NCBI GenBank assembly: GCA_050485385.1
Contig: JBJHBG010000087.1
Coordinates: forward strand, 1 to 20,982
From: RECO01 sp050485385
GTDB lineage: Bacteria; Pseudomonadota; Alphaproteobacteria; Geminicoccales; Geminicoccaceae
Direction: 5' to 3'
Length of the DNA: 20,982 nt
Each line of letters begins with the position of its first letter. Positions within the stretch are counted from its first letter, which is position 1. The position numbers and the translations under genes are program-made. Positions 13,915 through 20,982 of the stretch are shown in pieces. The notes under the pieces are model-generated. The model was not told where the DNA came from, did not search any database, and saw only the letters and a list, made by a program, of their open reading frames with translations.

Positions 13915-15138
13915 ATGAGCACGGCTTGGCGTCCCCGCACCCAGATGATCCACGGCGGTCTGGAGCGCACCCCGTTCGGCGAAAGTTCGGAGGCGATGTA
14001 CCTGACGTCCGGCTTCGCCTACGAGCGCGCCGAGGATGCCGAGGCCCGCTTCGCCGATCAGGACCCGGGTTACATGTACAGCCGGGTCGGCAACCCCACC
14101 GTCCGCAGCTTCGAACGGCGCATGGCGCTGCTGGAGGGGGCAGAGGACGGGGCGGCGACGGCAACCGGCATGGCGGCGGTGACGGCAGCGCTGCTCAGCC
14201 ATCTGCGCGCCGGTGACCGCGTGGTCGCGGCGCGCCTCCTGTTCGGCTCGTGCCATTGGGTGGTGAGCGAACTCCTGCCGCGCTTCGGCATCGAGATCGA
14301 GATGGTCGACGGCACCGACCTCGGCGCGTGGTCGCGTGCGCTCGCCCGTCCGGCCAAGCTGGTCTTCTTCGAGACACCGGGCAATCCGACGCTGGAGCTG
14401 GTCGACATCGAAGCGGTGGCCGAGATGGCGCATGCGGCCGGCGCCAAAGTGGTCGTCGACAACGTCTTTGCCACGCCGCTGCTGCAAAAGCCCCTGGAAC
14501 TCGGCGCCGACATCGTCGTCTACTCGGCGACCAAGCACATCGACGGTCAGGGCCGCTGCCTCGGCGGCATCGTCCTCTCCGATGCGGCCACCCGCAAGGA
14601 GGTGGTGCACCCCTTCCTCAAGAACACCGGCCCGGCGCTCAGCCCCTTCAACGCCTGGGTGCTCTCCAAGGGACTGGAAACGCTACCCTTGCGGGTCAAG
14701 GCGCACGGCGAAGGGACGAGCCGGGTCGCGCACTTCCTGGAGGCGCATCCGGCGGTGACGACGGTCTTGTGGCCGGGGCTGCCCTCGCACCCGCAATGGC
14801 ACCTGGCCCAGCGGCAGATGCAGGGCGGCGGCAGCCTGCTCGCGTTCCGCGTCGCCGGCGGCAAGGCCGGCGCCTTCGCGGTGATGAACGCACTGCGCAT
14901 CGTCACCCTCTCCAACAACCTGGGCGACGTGCGGTCGCTCGCGACCCACCCCGCGACCACGACCCATTCCAAGATCCCGCCGGCCGAGCGCGAGGTTCTG
15001 GGCATCACCGAAGACCTGATCCGCCTCTCGGTCGGGCTGGAGGATCCGGAGGACCTGATGGAGGACTTGGATCAGGCGCTGCGGAAGGCCCAGCGCGGTC
15101 AGGACGCCGCGGCCAAGGCGCCGTTCGCCGCCTCCTGA
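13915..15138 (+). CDS. metZ: O-succinylhomoserine sulfhydrylase
   Basis: The 407-residue product is a PLP enzyme of the Cys/Met metabolism family that joins sulfide and O-succinylhomoserine to give homocysteine, the direct-sulfhydrylation route to methionine. Landmarks are YMYSRVGNPTVRSFE (53-67), ATATGMAAV (81-89, cofactor phosphate contact), FFETPGNPTLELVDI (151-165), Asp182 in VVVDNVFATP (pyridine nitrogen), and SATKHIDGQGRCLGG with the Schiff-base Lys207. The C-terminus keeps SLATHPATTTHSKIP and LIRLSVGLEDPEDLMEDL. The start at 13915 follows GGGAG by 10 nt. An upstream in-frame TTG at 13801 is rejected because it lies inside the riboswitch. Regulation is by the SAM-II leader. Related family members (MetB, MetY, MetC) are less likely given the sequence style and the riboswitch. 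The 3' end overlaps the convergent hydrolase gene by 40 bp. Confidence 0.93.
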   Translation: MSTAWRPRTQMIHGGLERTPFGESSEAMYLTSGFAYERAEDAEARFADQDPGYMYSRVGNPTVRSFERRMALLEGAEDGAATATGMAAVTAALLSHLRAGDRVVAARLLFGSCHWVVSELLPRFGIEIEMVDGTDLGAWSRALARPAKLVFFETPGNPTLELVDIEAVAEMAHAAGAKVVVDNVFATPLLQKPLELGADIVVYSATKHIDGQGRCLGGIVLSDAATRKEVVHPFLKNTGPALSPFNAWVLSKGLETLPLRVKAHGEGTSRVAHFLEAHPAVTTVLWPGLPSHPQWHLAQRQMQGGGSLLAFRVAGGKAGAFAVMNALRIVTLSNNLGDVRSLATHPATTTHSKIPPAEREVLGITEDLIRLSVGLEDPEDLMEDLDQALRKAQRGQDAAAKAPFAAS

Positions 15139-15932
15139 ACGGCGCCGACCGCCGCCCTCAGCGCCGAGGGAAAGCCGGGCTCGTCGTAGATCGTGCGGTG
15201 GTCGGCAGCACCAAAGGTGCGGTGGAAGACCGGCCGCGGCAGGCTCTGCATCAGTGCCCGCGTCCGCTCCGGCGGCACCACCCGGTCCTTGCCGGCGGCG
15301 AGCATGGCCACCGGCACGTCGCTGGCGCCGAGTTTGCCGAGGCTGTCGAAGCGATGGCGGAGCAGTTGGTTCACCGGCGCCCACCAGTAGCGATCCCGGC
15401 CGACGGCGAGCACGGAATCGAAGGGCGTCACCAGCACCGCCCCCTGCAACGGCCGTGTCGCCGCCAGATGGGCGACCACGCCCGAGCCGAGGCTGAACCC
15501 CAGGCCGACGACCGGCCGCTGACCGAGCCGGGCCACCGTCTCGTCGAACACGACCTCGGCGTCGGTGCACAGCGCCCGCTCGCTGGCGCGGCCCTGACTC
15601 GGCCGGTAGCCCCGGTAGTGAAAGACGACGACGTGGTGTTCCGGCAGCCGTTCGTGGAGGAAAGCGGCGAGATCCTGCGCGTTGTGGCAGTTGCCACCGA
15701 AGCCCAGCGCCACCGCCTCGCCGACGCCGGATGCAGGGGCCAAGTGGACGCCCCGCACGACGGTGTCCCGCGCGACTTCGAGCTGCCAATAGGACGTGCC
15801 GGGCGGCAGAAGCCTGGAGGGCGCCGGCGTCGCGTGCGCGGGGAAGACGAGCCGATCCTGCAAGGCGTAGAGCGCACCCACGGCTGCCGCATAACCGGCC
15901 GCAGCCCCCCAGACCACAGGTACAGGCACCAT
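15099..15932 (-). CDS. Alpha/beta hydrolase (Bem46/YfhR-like serine hydrolase)
   Basis: The 277-residue product has a hydrophobic N-terminus (about residues 5-24, a possible membrane anchor or uncleaved signal), then an alpha/beta hydrolase fold. The triad can be placed as Ser147 in GFSLGSG, Asp216 in AAGKDRVVP and His245 in AADHRTIYD. The segment VVVFHYRGYRPSQGRASE (101-118) is typical of the Bem46/YfhR group, whose physiological substrates are mostly unknown. It lies 12 bp after the gph-like gene and is probably co-transcribed with it. Its last 40 bp overlap the metZ 3' end on the opposite strand, so both reading frames share that DNA. Substrate unknown; a lipase or esterase role is possible. 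Confidence 0.88.
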   Translation of the reverse strand: MVPVPVVWGAAAGYAAAVGALYALQDRLVFPAHATPAPSRLLPPGTSYWQLEVARDTVVRGVHLAPASGVGEAVALGFGGNCHNAQDLAAFLHERLPEHHVVVFHYRGYRPSQGRASERALCTDAEVVFDETVARLGQRPVVGLGFSLGSGVVAHLAATRPLQGAVLVTPFDSVLAVGRDRYWWAPVNQLLRHRFDSLGKLGASDVPVAMLAAGKDRVVPPERTRALMQSLPRPVFHRTFGAADHRTIYDEPGFPSALRAAVGAVQEAANGALAAAS

Positions 15933-15944
15933 CCGCGCTCCTCG

Positions 15945-16649
15945 TCAGTCCGACCCCGATATCGGCCACCGGCCCTCCGGCCAAAGGTCGGCCAAAGTCC
16001 GAGGCAACACCTCCAAGGTGGGGATCAGGGCGTCGGCTGCAAGCGCCGCCAGGGGTTCGTGGGCGTAGCCGCCATCGACCAGCACGCTCGCCGTGCCCGC
16101 GGCACGCGCGGTGCGGTGGTCGATGGCACTGTCGCCGACGAACGCCGCCGCCGTCGGCTCCACCCCGAGGCCCGCCAGCGCGTGCAGGAGCGGCGCCGGG
16201 TGGGGCTTGCGCATCTTCAGGCTGTCGCCGCCGACCACGACCCGGAAGACGCGGGCAAGGTCCAGGGTGTCCAGGATGCGCCGGGTGTGGGCCACCGGCT
16301 TGTTGGTGCAGAGGCCGAGTGGCACACCGGCTGCCGCCAGTACCTCGGGCACCTCCACAGCACCGGGCAGGAGCGTCGTCAAGGTACAGGGTTGCTCCAG
16401 GTAGAGAGCCCGAAAGCGCTCGGTGCAGCGGGCCGACGCGGCGGGTGAAAGCGTCAGGTCATGTGCGGCAAACAGCCGCTCCACCAGCACGCCCACACCC
16501 TCGCCGATCATCCGCCTGACGGCGTCCACGCCGACCGCCTCCAGCCCCTCCTCCGCCAGCAGCCGTGTTGCCGCGACGTGCAGATCCGGTGCGCTGTCGA
16601 TCAGCGTGCCGTCGAGATCGAAGACCACGGCGTAGGTTCCGCCGACCAT
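15945..16649 (-). CDS. gph: HAD-family phosphatase, probable phosphoglycolate phosphatase
   Basis: The 234-residue product is a haloacid-dehalogenase-type phosphatase, most like Gph, which removes phosphate from 2-phosphoglycolate formed by DNA repair or oxygenase activity. Motif I is VVFDLDGTLIDSAPDL with nucleophile Asp11 and acid Asp13. An all-helical cap follows (about 20-85). Motif II is in GLCTNKP. The motif III Lys is in LKMRKPHP, and motif IV is FVGDSAIDHRTARAAG. The start at 16649 is used because it places motif I at the N-terminus and follows GGGGGG; a far longer open frame upstream is only a by-product of the opposite-strand regulator gene. It is divergent from the response regulator and lies 12 bp before the hydrolase. 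Related HAD phosphatases with other substrates cannot be excluded. Confidence 0.88.
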   Translation of the reverse strand: MVGGTYAVVFDLDGTLIDSAPDLHVAATRLLAEEGLEAVGVDAVRRMIGEGVGVLVERLFAAHDLTLSPAASARCTERFRALYLEQPCTLTTLLPGAVEVPEVLAAAGVPLGLCTNKPVAHTRRILDTLDLARVFRVVVGGDSLKMRKPHPAPLLHALAGLGVEPTAAAFVGDSAIDHRTARAAGTASVLVDGGYAHEPLAALAADALIPTLEVLPRTLADLWPEGRWPISGSD

Positions 16650-16767
16650 GTTCCCCCCAGCCCTGTGCGGGAGCGCTTCGCCGCGGCCCGGCCGACGCTT
16701 TCCCGGTTGCCATCTTGGCGCAAGGGTGGGAGATAGCCCAGCAAGGAAGCAAGTGGAGAGCCAATCC
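16650..16767. promoter_or_regulatory. Divergent region between gph and the response regulator
   Basis: These 118 bp separate two divergent starts. A short inverted repeat, GCCA (16709-16712) and TGGC (16716-16719) inside the near-palindrome TTGCCATCTTGGCGCAA, lies about 50 bp before the regulator ATG and could be part of an operator or promoter. No -35/-10 pair with normal spacing was convincing. Confidence 0.3.
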
Positions 16768-17430
16768 ATGGCCAAAGTCCTCATTGGCGACGACCATCCT
16801 TTGTTCCGGGAAGCCTTGCGGGTCGCGCTCACCGATGCTTGCGATGGTGAGGACAACACCATCCTGGAGGCACAGGACATCGCCGGCATCAAGTCGCTGG
16901 CAGCGGCGAACGAGGACTTGGACCTGATTCTGCTCGACCTGAAGATGCCGGGGGTATCCGGCTTTTCCGGGCTGGTGGAGTTGAAGCAGAGCCACCCCGA
17001 CGTGCCCGTCGTCGTGGTCTCCGCCACCGAGGAGCGCGGGACCATCCGCGAGGCGATCGCCTTCGGCGCCGCGGGCTTCATCCCGAAGTCCTTGGGCCGC
17101 CGCGAGATCGCCGCCGCCATCCAGAACGTGCTCGACGGCGAACTGTTCGTCCCGCCGCAGGCGCGGATGGACGAGGAGGCGACCGACGAGGAGAAGGAGC
17201 GACTCGCCGTCGCCAAGCGCATGTCGACGCTGACGCCGCAGCAGATGCGCGTCCTGTCGCTGATCGCCGAGGGCAAGCCGAACAAGATCATCGCCTTCGA
17301 GCTCGACGTGGCCGAGACCACCGTGAAGGCGCACATCACCGCCATCCTGCGCAAGCTGAAGGTGCACAGTCGCACCCAGGCCGTGCTGGCCGCGCAGACC
17401 CATTTCTCGAAGGAGTCGATCCCGACCTGA
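16768..17430 (+). CDS. NarL/FixJ-family response regulator with LuxR-type HTH
   Basis: The 220-residue product is a two-component transcription regulator. The receiver domain (about 1-120) has the acidic pair Asp8-Asp9 in IGDDHPLFREAL, the phosphorylation site Asp57 in LILLDLKMPG, the switch region VVVSATEERG and a conserved Lys in AAGFIPKS. A charged linker (about 133-149) leads to a LuxR HTH (about 150-212) with LTPQQMRVLSLIAEGKPNKI and AETTVKAHITAILRKLKVHSR. GGAGAG lies about 7 nt before the ATG at 16768. It converges on the hybrid kinase gene with only 9 bp between stops, so the two are probably functional partners but not one operon. The sequence style recalls AgmR/ErbR-type regulators found next to similar kinases in Pseudomonas. 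Target genes are unknown. Confidence 0.93.
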   Translation: MAKVLIGDDHPLFREALRVALTDACDGEDNTILEAQDIAGIKSLAAANEDLDLILLDLKMPGVSGFSGLVELKQSHPDVPVVVVSATEERGTIREAIAFGAAGFIPKSLGRREIAAAIQNVLDGELFVPPQARMDEEATDEEKERLAVAKRMSTLTPQQMRVLSLIAEGKPNKIIAFELDVAETTVKAHITAILRKLKVHSRTQAVLAAQTHFSKESIPT

Positions 17431-17439
17431 ACGGCCGGG

Positions 17440-18825
17440 TCAGTCGCTCGCCACGTCGTCGTCGCGATGCACGAGCAGATGGGAAAGAAGCGAACGTAAC
17501 CGCCCCGGCCGCACCGGTTTGTTCAGGATCGCGAAGCCGTTGTCGGCGACATGGCTGCGCACTTCGGCGGTGCGGTCGGCGGTGACGATCACGCCGGGCA
17601 TGTTCGAGCCCAACCGCTCGCGGACGCGTTGGATAGCGTCGATGCCGTCCTCGCCGTCGTCGAGGTGGTAGTCGGCGACGACCACGTCCGGCCGCGCGTC
17701 ATGCCGCTCGAGCGTCGCGAGCAAATCCGCTGCCGATGCCCCGACGACCACGGTCGCGCCCCAGCGCCGGAGCAGCGTCTGCATGGCTTCCAGAATCGCC
17801 CGCTCGTTGTCGATCACGCAGACGACCGCGCCGTGGAGCGCGTCGTAGGCATGGTCGTCGGGCTGGGCGACGCGCGCCGGCACGGTGCTGCTCCAGGTCA
17901 CCACGGGCACCGTGACCGCGAAGCACGACCCCTTGCCGACCGCGGAGCGCACCGTCAGGGGGTGCTCCAGCATCCGGGCGATACGCCGAACGATGGCGAG
18001 GCCGAGCCCGAAGCCTCGCTCGTAGTCCTCGGCAGCACCCACCAGCCGGCGGAATTCCTCGAAGATTTCCTCCAACATGTCGGGTGGCATGCCGGCGCCC
18101 GTGTCGTGCACCTCGATCCGCACGTGGTCGCCGTCGCGCCGGGCCCCGAGCAGCACACCGCCACGCTTGGTGTAGCGGATGGCGTTGGACAGGAAGTTGC
18201 GCACGATGCGCACGAGGAGGTGGCCGTCCGTCCGCACGGTGCAGCGCACCGGCACGTAACGAAGGTGGAGCCCGCGCTCCTCGGCCACCGGGCGGAACTC
18301 GGTCGCCGCGGTCTTGAGCAGTTCGCCCAGGTCGACGTCGCCGATCGCCGGCCGCATGACGCCGGCATCGAGTTTGGAGATGTCCAGCAACGCACCCAGC
18401 AGGCGCTCGACGGAATCGAACGCGTCGTCGATGTAGCCGATGAGCCGGCTGCCCTCGGGCGCCTGCTCCGTGTCGCCCAAGGCCGACAGGAACAGGCGCG
18501 CCGCATTCAACGGTTGCAGGATGTCGTGGCTGGCGGCGGCGAGAAAGCGCGTCTTGGAGAGATTGGCCTCGTCCGCCGCCCGCTTCGCTTCCTCCAGGGC
18601 AGCGTTCGACCGTTGCAGGTCGTCGAGCGCGCGTCGGAGTTCTGAGGTGCGGTCGTTGACGCGGCCTTCGAGGAGGATGGCGGTCTCGAACAGCGAGAAG
18701 TCGTTGCCCTGAATGTCCATGCTGCGCTCGACCCGGCCCATCAGGACCTGGTTGATCTTGCGCAGCTTGGCGTTCTCGGCCTCCAGGAGCGCCAGCTTGC
18801 CGGTGCGACTCGGTGCGGTGGTCAA
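17440..18825 (-). CDS. Hybrid histidine kinase with C-terminal receiver (NahK-like)
   Basis: The 461-residue product is cytoplasmic, with no membrane segment. An N-terminal coiled coil (about 10-90) includes LLEAENAKLRKINQVLM and NDFSLFETAILLEGRVNDRT, a signature I associate with the NahK/ErcS' group. The kinase core has His100 in AAASHDILQPLN, Asn214 in NFLSNAIRYT, DTGAG at 241-245 and GFGLGL at 271-276. A receiver domain (about 332-455) carries Asp385 in VVADYHLDDG and Lys436 in NKPVRP. The only start codon in frame is TTG at 18825; the frame upstream hits a stop with no ATG or GTG. That TTG overlaps the stop of the FIST gene as TTGA, implying translational coupling. As a hybrid kinase it needs an Hpt partner or a direct transfer to the nearby regulator; no Hpt is in view. 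Confidence 0.92.
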   Translation of the reverse strand: MTTAPSRTGKLALLEAENAKLRKINQVLMGRVERSMDIQGNDFSLFETAILLEGRVNDRTSELRRALDDLQRSNAALEEAKRAADEANLSKTRFLAAASHDILQPLNAARLFLSALGDTEQAPEGSRLIGYIDDAFDSVERLLGALLDISKLDAGVMRPAIGDVDLGELLKTAATEFRPVAEERGLHLRYVPVRCTVRTDGHLLVRIVRNFLSNAIRYTKRGGVLLGARRDGDHVRIEVHDTGAGMPPDMLEEIFEEFRRLVGAAEDYERGFGLGLAIVRRIARMLEHPLTVRSAVGKGSCFAVTVPVVTWSSTVPARVAQPDDHAYDALHGAVVCVIDNERAILEAMQTLLRRWGATVVVGASAADLLATLERHDARPDVVVADYHLDDGEDGIDAIQRVRERLGSNMPGVIVTADRTAEVRSHVADNGFAILNKPVRPGRLRSLLSHLLVHRDDDVASD

Positions 18826-19958
18826 CGCCGATCCCGTCCGATGGCCACGCCCGTGAACGTCTGGTTGACGTGCATCGAGGCGAACTGCTCACCGAACGTA
18901 TTGAATCCCACGACCCGATTGTCACGCATCAGCGCGCTTGCCCGCGCGAGGGTGCCGCTCTGCTCCAGGTGCAGCCGCCTCAGGACGTTGTCGAAGCCGA
19001 TCACGGCCAGCGGCGGGCCGAGCTGGTGGCGCAGCTCGTCGAACAGGCCCTGGAGGTTCTCCAGGACGTCGCGCTCGTCGGCGGTGGTCAGGACCAGCCC
19101 CTCCTCGATCTTGGCGTAGAAGCCGAGGCTGCCGTCGGGGTGGGCCTGCTTGACCGAGCGGACGTACTCGGCACCTCCCAGCTTCATCACGAGCGGGTGC
19201 GTGGCGAAGAGCTTCGGTCCCAGCTCGCGCGGGTCGAGGTCGTTGAGACGGGCATATTCCTCCACCGCCGGTGCTGCGTTGAACTCGCGGACGATGCGGC
19301 GCTGGGGGTCGGCTTCGGTCACCACCAGCTTCTTGTCGCCGGCAACGAAGTTCTGGCTGCGGAAGACGCGGAAGCCGTGCACCGTCTCGACGAGAACGAG
19401 GAGGAACGCGTCGGTGTGGAAGGCCCCCTCCCAATAGACCCACGTCCGCTCGAAGCGGAGATCGTCCGCGGCCGAGCCGCCGAACAGCGGGATGCCGTCG
19501 AGCGCGTTGCCGATGCAACTCGCGATCAACTCCTCCTTGGTGGCCAAGCCGTCGATGAGGAAGAAGCCGAAGGTGCGCTCGCCGAGATCGTGCCCGGCGC
19601 GCATCAGTCGCTCGCCCAGCCCGCTCGCCATGGCCGTGGCCTCGCCCATGCGGAAGCTCTCCAGCCCCCGGTAGAGGCCGGCAACCGCATTGAACTCGCC
19701 GGCACCGAACGAGACGGCCGTCACACCGCCGTCGACGTAGCCCTTGGGGCCGATTCCGCCGGCAGCGGTGCAGCCGACCACGGTCACACCCGGGAACGCC
19801 GCGGCCATCGCCTCGGCGAAGGCCCGTGTTGCGTAGCGCGGCGCGCAAAAGAACGCGACCAGCGCCAGCTCGTCCTGGTGCAGCCCTCTCCCCAGCTCCG
19901 CCGCCGCCGCCGACGGATCCGTCAACGACGTCGCGGCGCGCCGCAACGCTCCTTCCAT
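18822..19958 (-). CDS. nosP: FIST-domain sensor protein, NosP-like
   Basis: The 378-residue product has FIST_N (about 25-225) and FIST_C (about 230-365) domains and no signal or membrane segment. Landmarks are VVGCTAAGGIGPKG (60-73), PLFGGSAADD (157-166), and the C-terminal GFNTFGEQF (351-359) followed by HVNQTFTGVAIG. In Pseudomonas aeruginosa, Legionella and relatives, FIST proteins named NosP bind haem, sense nitric oxide and regulate a co-encoded NahK-type hybrid kinase. Here the next gene, overlapping by four bases, is such a kinase. Haem and NO binding cannot be read from the sequence; several histidines (27, 123, 181, 194, 254 and others) could ligate haem. FIST domains can also bind small molecules such as amino acids, so another ligand is possible. 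GGGAG precedes the ATG. The gene symbol rests on context plus family. Confidence 0.85.
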   Translation of the reverse strand: MEGALRRAATSLTDPSAAAAELGRGLHQDELALVAFFCAPRYATRAFAEAMAAAFPGVTVVGCTAAGGIGPKGYVDGGVTAVSFGAGEFNAVAGLYRGLESFRMGEATAMASGLGERLMRAGHDLGERTFGFFLIDGLATKEELIASCIGNALDGIPLFGGSAADDLRFERTWVYWEGAFHTDAFLLVLVETVHGFRVFRSQNFVAGDKKLVVTEADPQRRIVREFNAAPAVEEYARLNDLDPRELGPKLFATHPLVMKLGGAEYVRSVKQAHPDGSLGFYAKIEEGLVLTTADERDVLENLQGLFDELRHQLGPPLAVIGFDNVLRRLHLEQSGTLARASALMRDNRVVGFNTFGEQFASMHVNQTFTGVAIGRDRR

Positions 19959-20104
19959 CCCATCTCCCGACGGCCGCCCGAAACCGCGGCGCTCGAGGTC
20001 TCCCCGGAGGCCAACCTAGCAAGGCCCGGCGGGTGTCCGTCTATCGACCTTAGGAGCTTGGACTTGGATCGAAGGCCCCGTACGGAACGACCGGGATGGC
20101 CACG

Positions 20105-20141
20105 ACGAGTAGCCCCGCCGACGGCGCCGGCGGGGCCTCGT
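20105..20141 (-). terminator. Long stem-loop downstream of the CoxM-like gene
   Basis: GCCCCGCCG (20112-20120) pairs with CGGCGGGGC (20128-20136). After a two-base bulge the stem continues as ACGAG (20105-20109) with CTCGT (20137-20141), 14 pairs in all. It begins 18 bp after the coxM-like stop on the minus strand. No T-run follows on either strand, so it is at best a non-canonical terminator or a 3'-end stabiliser. Confidence 0.45.
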
Positions 20142-20159
20142 TCGTGCGAGGACGTCGCT

Positions 20160-20957
20160 TCAGCCGAGGGCCTGGACGGCGCGCTTGGTCATGACCTTGA
20201 CGAGGTGCGCGCGGTAGGCGGCGGAGCCGTGCATGTCCGCGTTCAACCCGTCGGCGGCAAGCTCCAGGCCGTCCACCTTCGACGCGTCCAGCCCACCCGA
20301 AAGCGCCGCCTCCGCGTCCCGCCAGCGAAACGCGCACGGACCCGCACCCGTCACCGCCACCCGTACCGAGCCGTCCGCCAGAACCGCCACGAACGACCCC
20401 GCCATCGCGTAGCGCGACGCCGGGTTGCGGAACTTCTCGTAGGCCGACTTCTGTGGGATCGGAAACGACACCGAGACGATCAGCTCGTCCTCCGCCAAGG
20501 CCGTCTCGAACATGCCCGTGAAGAAGTCGTCCGCCGCGATCCGCCGCCGGTCCGTCACCACCGTCGCGTTCAGACCCAACACCGCACCCGGATAGTCCGA
20601 CGCCGGGTCGTTGTTCGCCAGCGAGCCGCCGAGCGTGCCCAGATTGCGCACCTGCGGGTCGCCGATCACCGCCGCCAGCGCCGCCAGCCCCGGCAGCTTC
20701 GACCGCACCAGGTCCGACGACGCCACGCTCCCGTGCGTCGTCATCCCGCCAACCACCAGACCCGCGCCGTCCTCCGTGATCCCCACCAGCTCCGCGATGC
20801 CCGACAGGTCGATCACGTCCGACGGCTGCGCCAGACGTTGCTTCAAGGTCGGGATCAGCGTCTGCCCCCCCGCCATCAGCTTGCCGTCCTCGGCCCGCCG
20901 CAGCAGCTCCAACGCCGCCTCCACCGTCGACGGCCGGTGATACTCGAATCCGTACAT
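20160..20957 (-). CDS. coxM: FAD-binding medium subunit of a xanthine dehydrogenase/CO dehydrogenase-type molybdenum hydroxylase
   Basis: The 265-residue product is the flavin subunit (CoxM-like) of a three-subunit molybdenum hydroxylase, which carries electrons from the Mo and iron-sulfur subunits to an acceptor. The two FAD-binding stretches are AGGQTLIPTLKQRL (29-42) and TLGGSLANNDPASDYP (108-123). The C-terminal CO_deh_flav_C-like region holds YEKFRNPASRYAMAGSF and AVTGAGPCAFRWRDAE. Length is close to the family norm (about 265-290). AGGA precedes the ATG by about 10 nt. The large and small subunit genes would lie upstream, to the right of the window. Many such enzymes are annotated as CO dehydrogenase without oxidising CO; activity depends on the large-subunit active-site loop, which is not visible, so the substrate is unknown. 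Confidence 0.92.
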   Translation of the reverse strand: MYGFEYHRPSTVEAALELLRRAEDGKLMAGGQTLIPTLKQRLAQPSDVIDLSGIAELVGITEDGAGLVVGGMTTHGSVASSDLVRSKLPGLAALAAVIGDPQVRNLGTLGGSLANNDPASDYPGAVLGLNATVVTDRRRIAADDFFTGMFETALAEDELIVSVSFPIPQKSAYEKFRNPASRYAMAGSFVAVLADGSVRVAVTGAGPCAFRWRDAEAALSGGLDASKVDGLELAADGLNADMHGSAAYRAHLVKVMTKRAVQALG

Positions 20958-20968
20958 GACCTAATTCC

Positions 20969-20982
20969 TCACTCGGCCGCGA
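20969..20982 (-). CDS. Possible last codons of a gene upstream of coxM
   Basis: A TGA at 20969-20971 (minus strand) ends a frame reading Ala-Ala-Glu-stop, 11 bp before the coxM-like start. The spacing suits the end of a co-transcribed partner such as the large subunit. With only four codons visible this is a guess from operon habit. Confidence 0.25.

Noticed and set aside
14250..16448. Plus-strand frame of 732 codons spanning metZ, the hydrolase and gph
   Set aside because: Low-complexity product that runs through three recognised genes in wrong frames.
16650..17375. N-terminal extension of the gph-like frame
   Set aside because: The extension is antisense to the response-regulator gene and low in complexity; the HAD motif I begins right after the chosen ATG.
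1..20982. Search for mobile elements, CRISPR arrays, defence genes, tRNA and rRNA
   Set aside because: No transposase, integrase or repeat-spacer pattern, tRNA cloverleaf or defence-type gene was seen on either strand.

Overview
The window is a GC-rich (roughly 70%) bacterial chromosome segment, densely coding on both strands. It most likely comes from an alphaproteobacterium. The best pointer is a SAM-II riboswitch ahead of metZ, an RNA class found mainly in Alphaproteobacteria. A DctPQM TRAP transporter, a CoxM-like flavoprotein and a NosP-type FIST protein fit that assignment. I see no tRNA, rRNA, CRISPR array, insertion sequence or prophage gene. Most genes are ordinary chromosomal functions.

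Layout. 1-1311 (-) is the 5' part of an unrecognised membrane protein gene that runs off the left edge. 1437-5272 (-) reads, in transcription order, class II aldolase, dctP, dctQ, dctM: a TRAP uptake system joined to a sugar-phosphate aldolase. A divergent FGGY sugar kinase (5362-6768, +) completes a kinase/aldolase pair. 6880-9237 (+) encodes a membrane-anchored PAS-PAS-GGDEF-EAL protein for cyclic-di-GMP turnover. It converges on a ComM/YifB-type AAA ATPase (9310-10860, -). 10981-12633 (+) is a large TPR protein, and 12738-13769 (+) is pyrD.

Immediately after the pyrD stop codon come a predicted sigma-70-type promoter, a SAM-II aptamer and a strong intrinsic terminator, then metZ (13915-15138, +). 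Four alternately complementary segments in this leader can form either aptamer helix P2 plus terminator, or an antiterminator. This predicts SAM-triggered premature termination of metZ transcription.

metZ overlaps, tail to tail, a serine alpha/beta hydrolase (15099-15932, -), which follows a phosphoglycolate-phosphatase-like HAD gene (15945-16649, -). Next is a signalling cluster: a LuxR-type response regulator (16768-17430, +) converges on an operon of a FIST/NosP-like sensor (18822-19958, -) and a hybrid histidine kinase (17440-18825, -). The right edge carries a CoxM-like FAD subunit of a molybdenum hydroxylase (20160-20957, -) and what may be the last codons of the preceding gene.

The items most worth following up are the SAM-II attenuator logic, the FIST/hybrid-kinase/regulator cluster (possibly nitric-oxide sensing) with a c-di-GMP enzyme about 10 kb away, and the unusual pairing of a TRAP transporter with a kinase/aldolase module. 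All calls come from reading the sequence; no database search was run.
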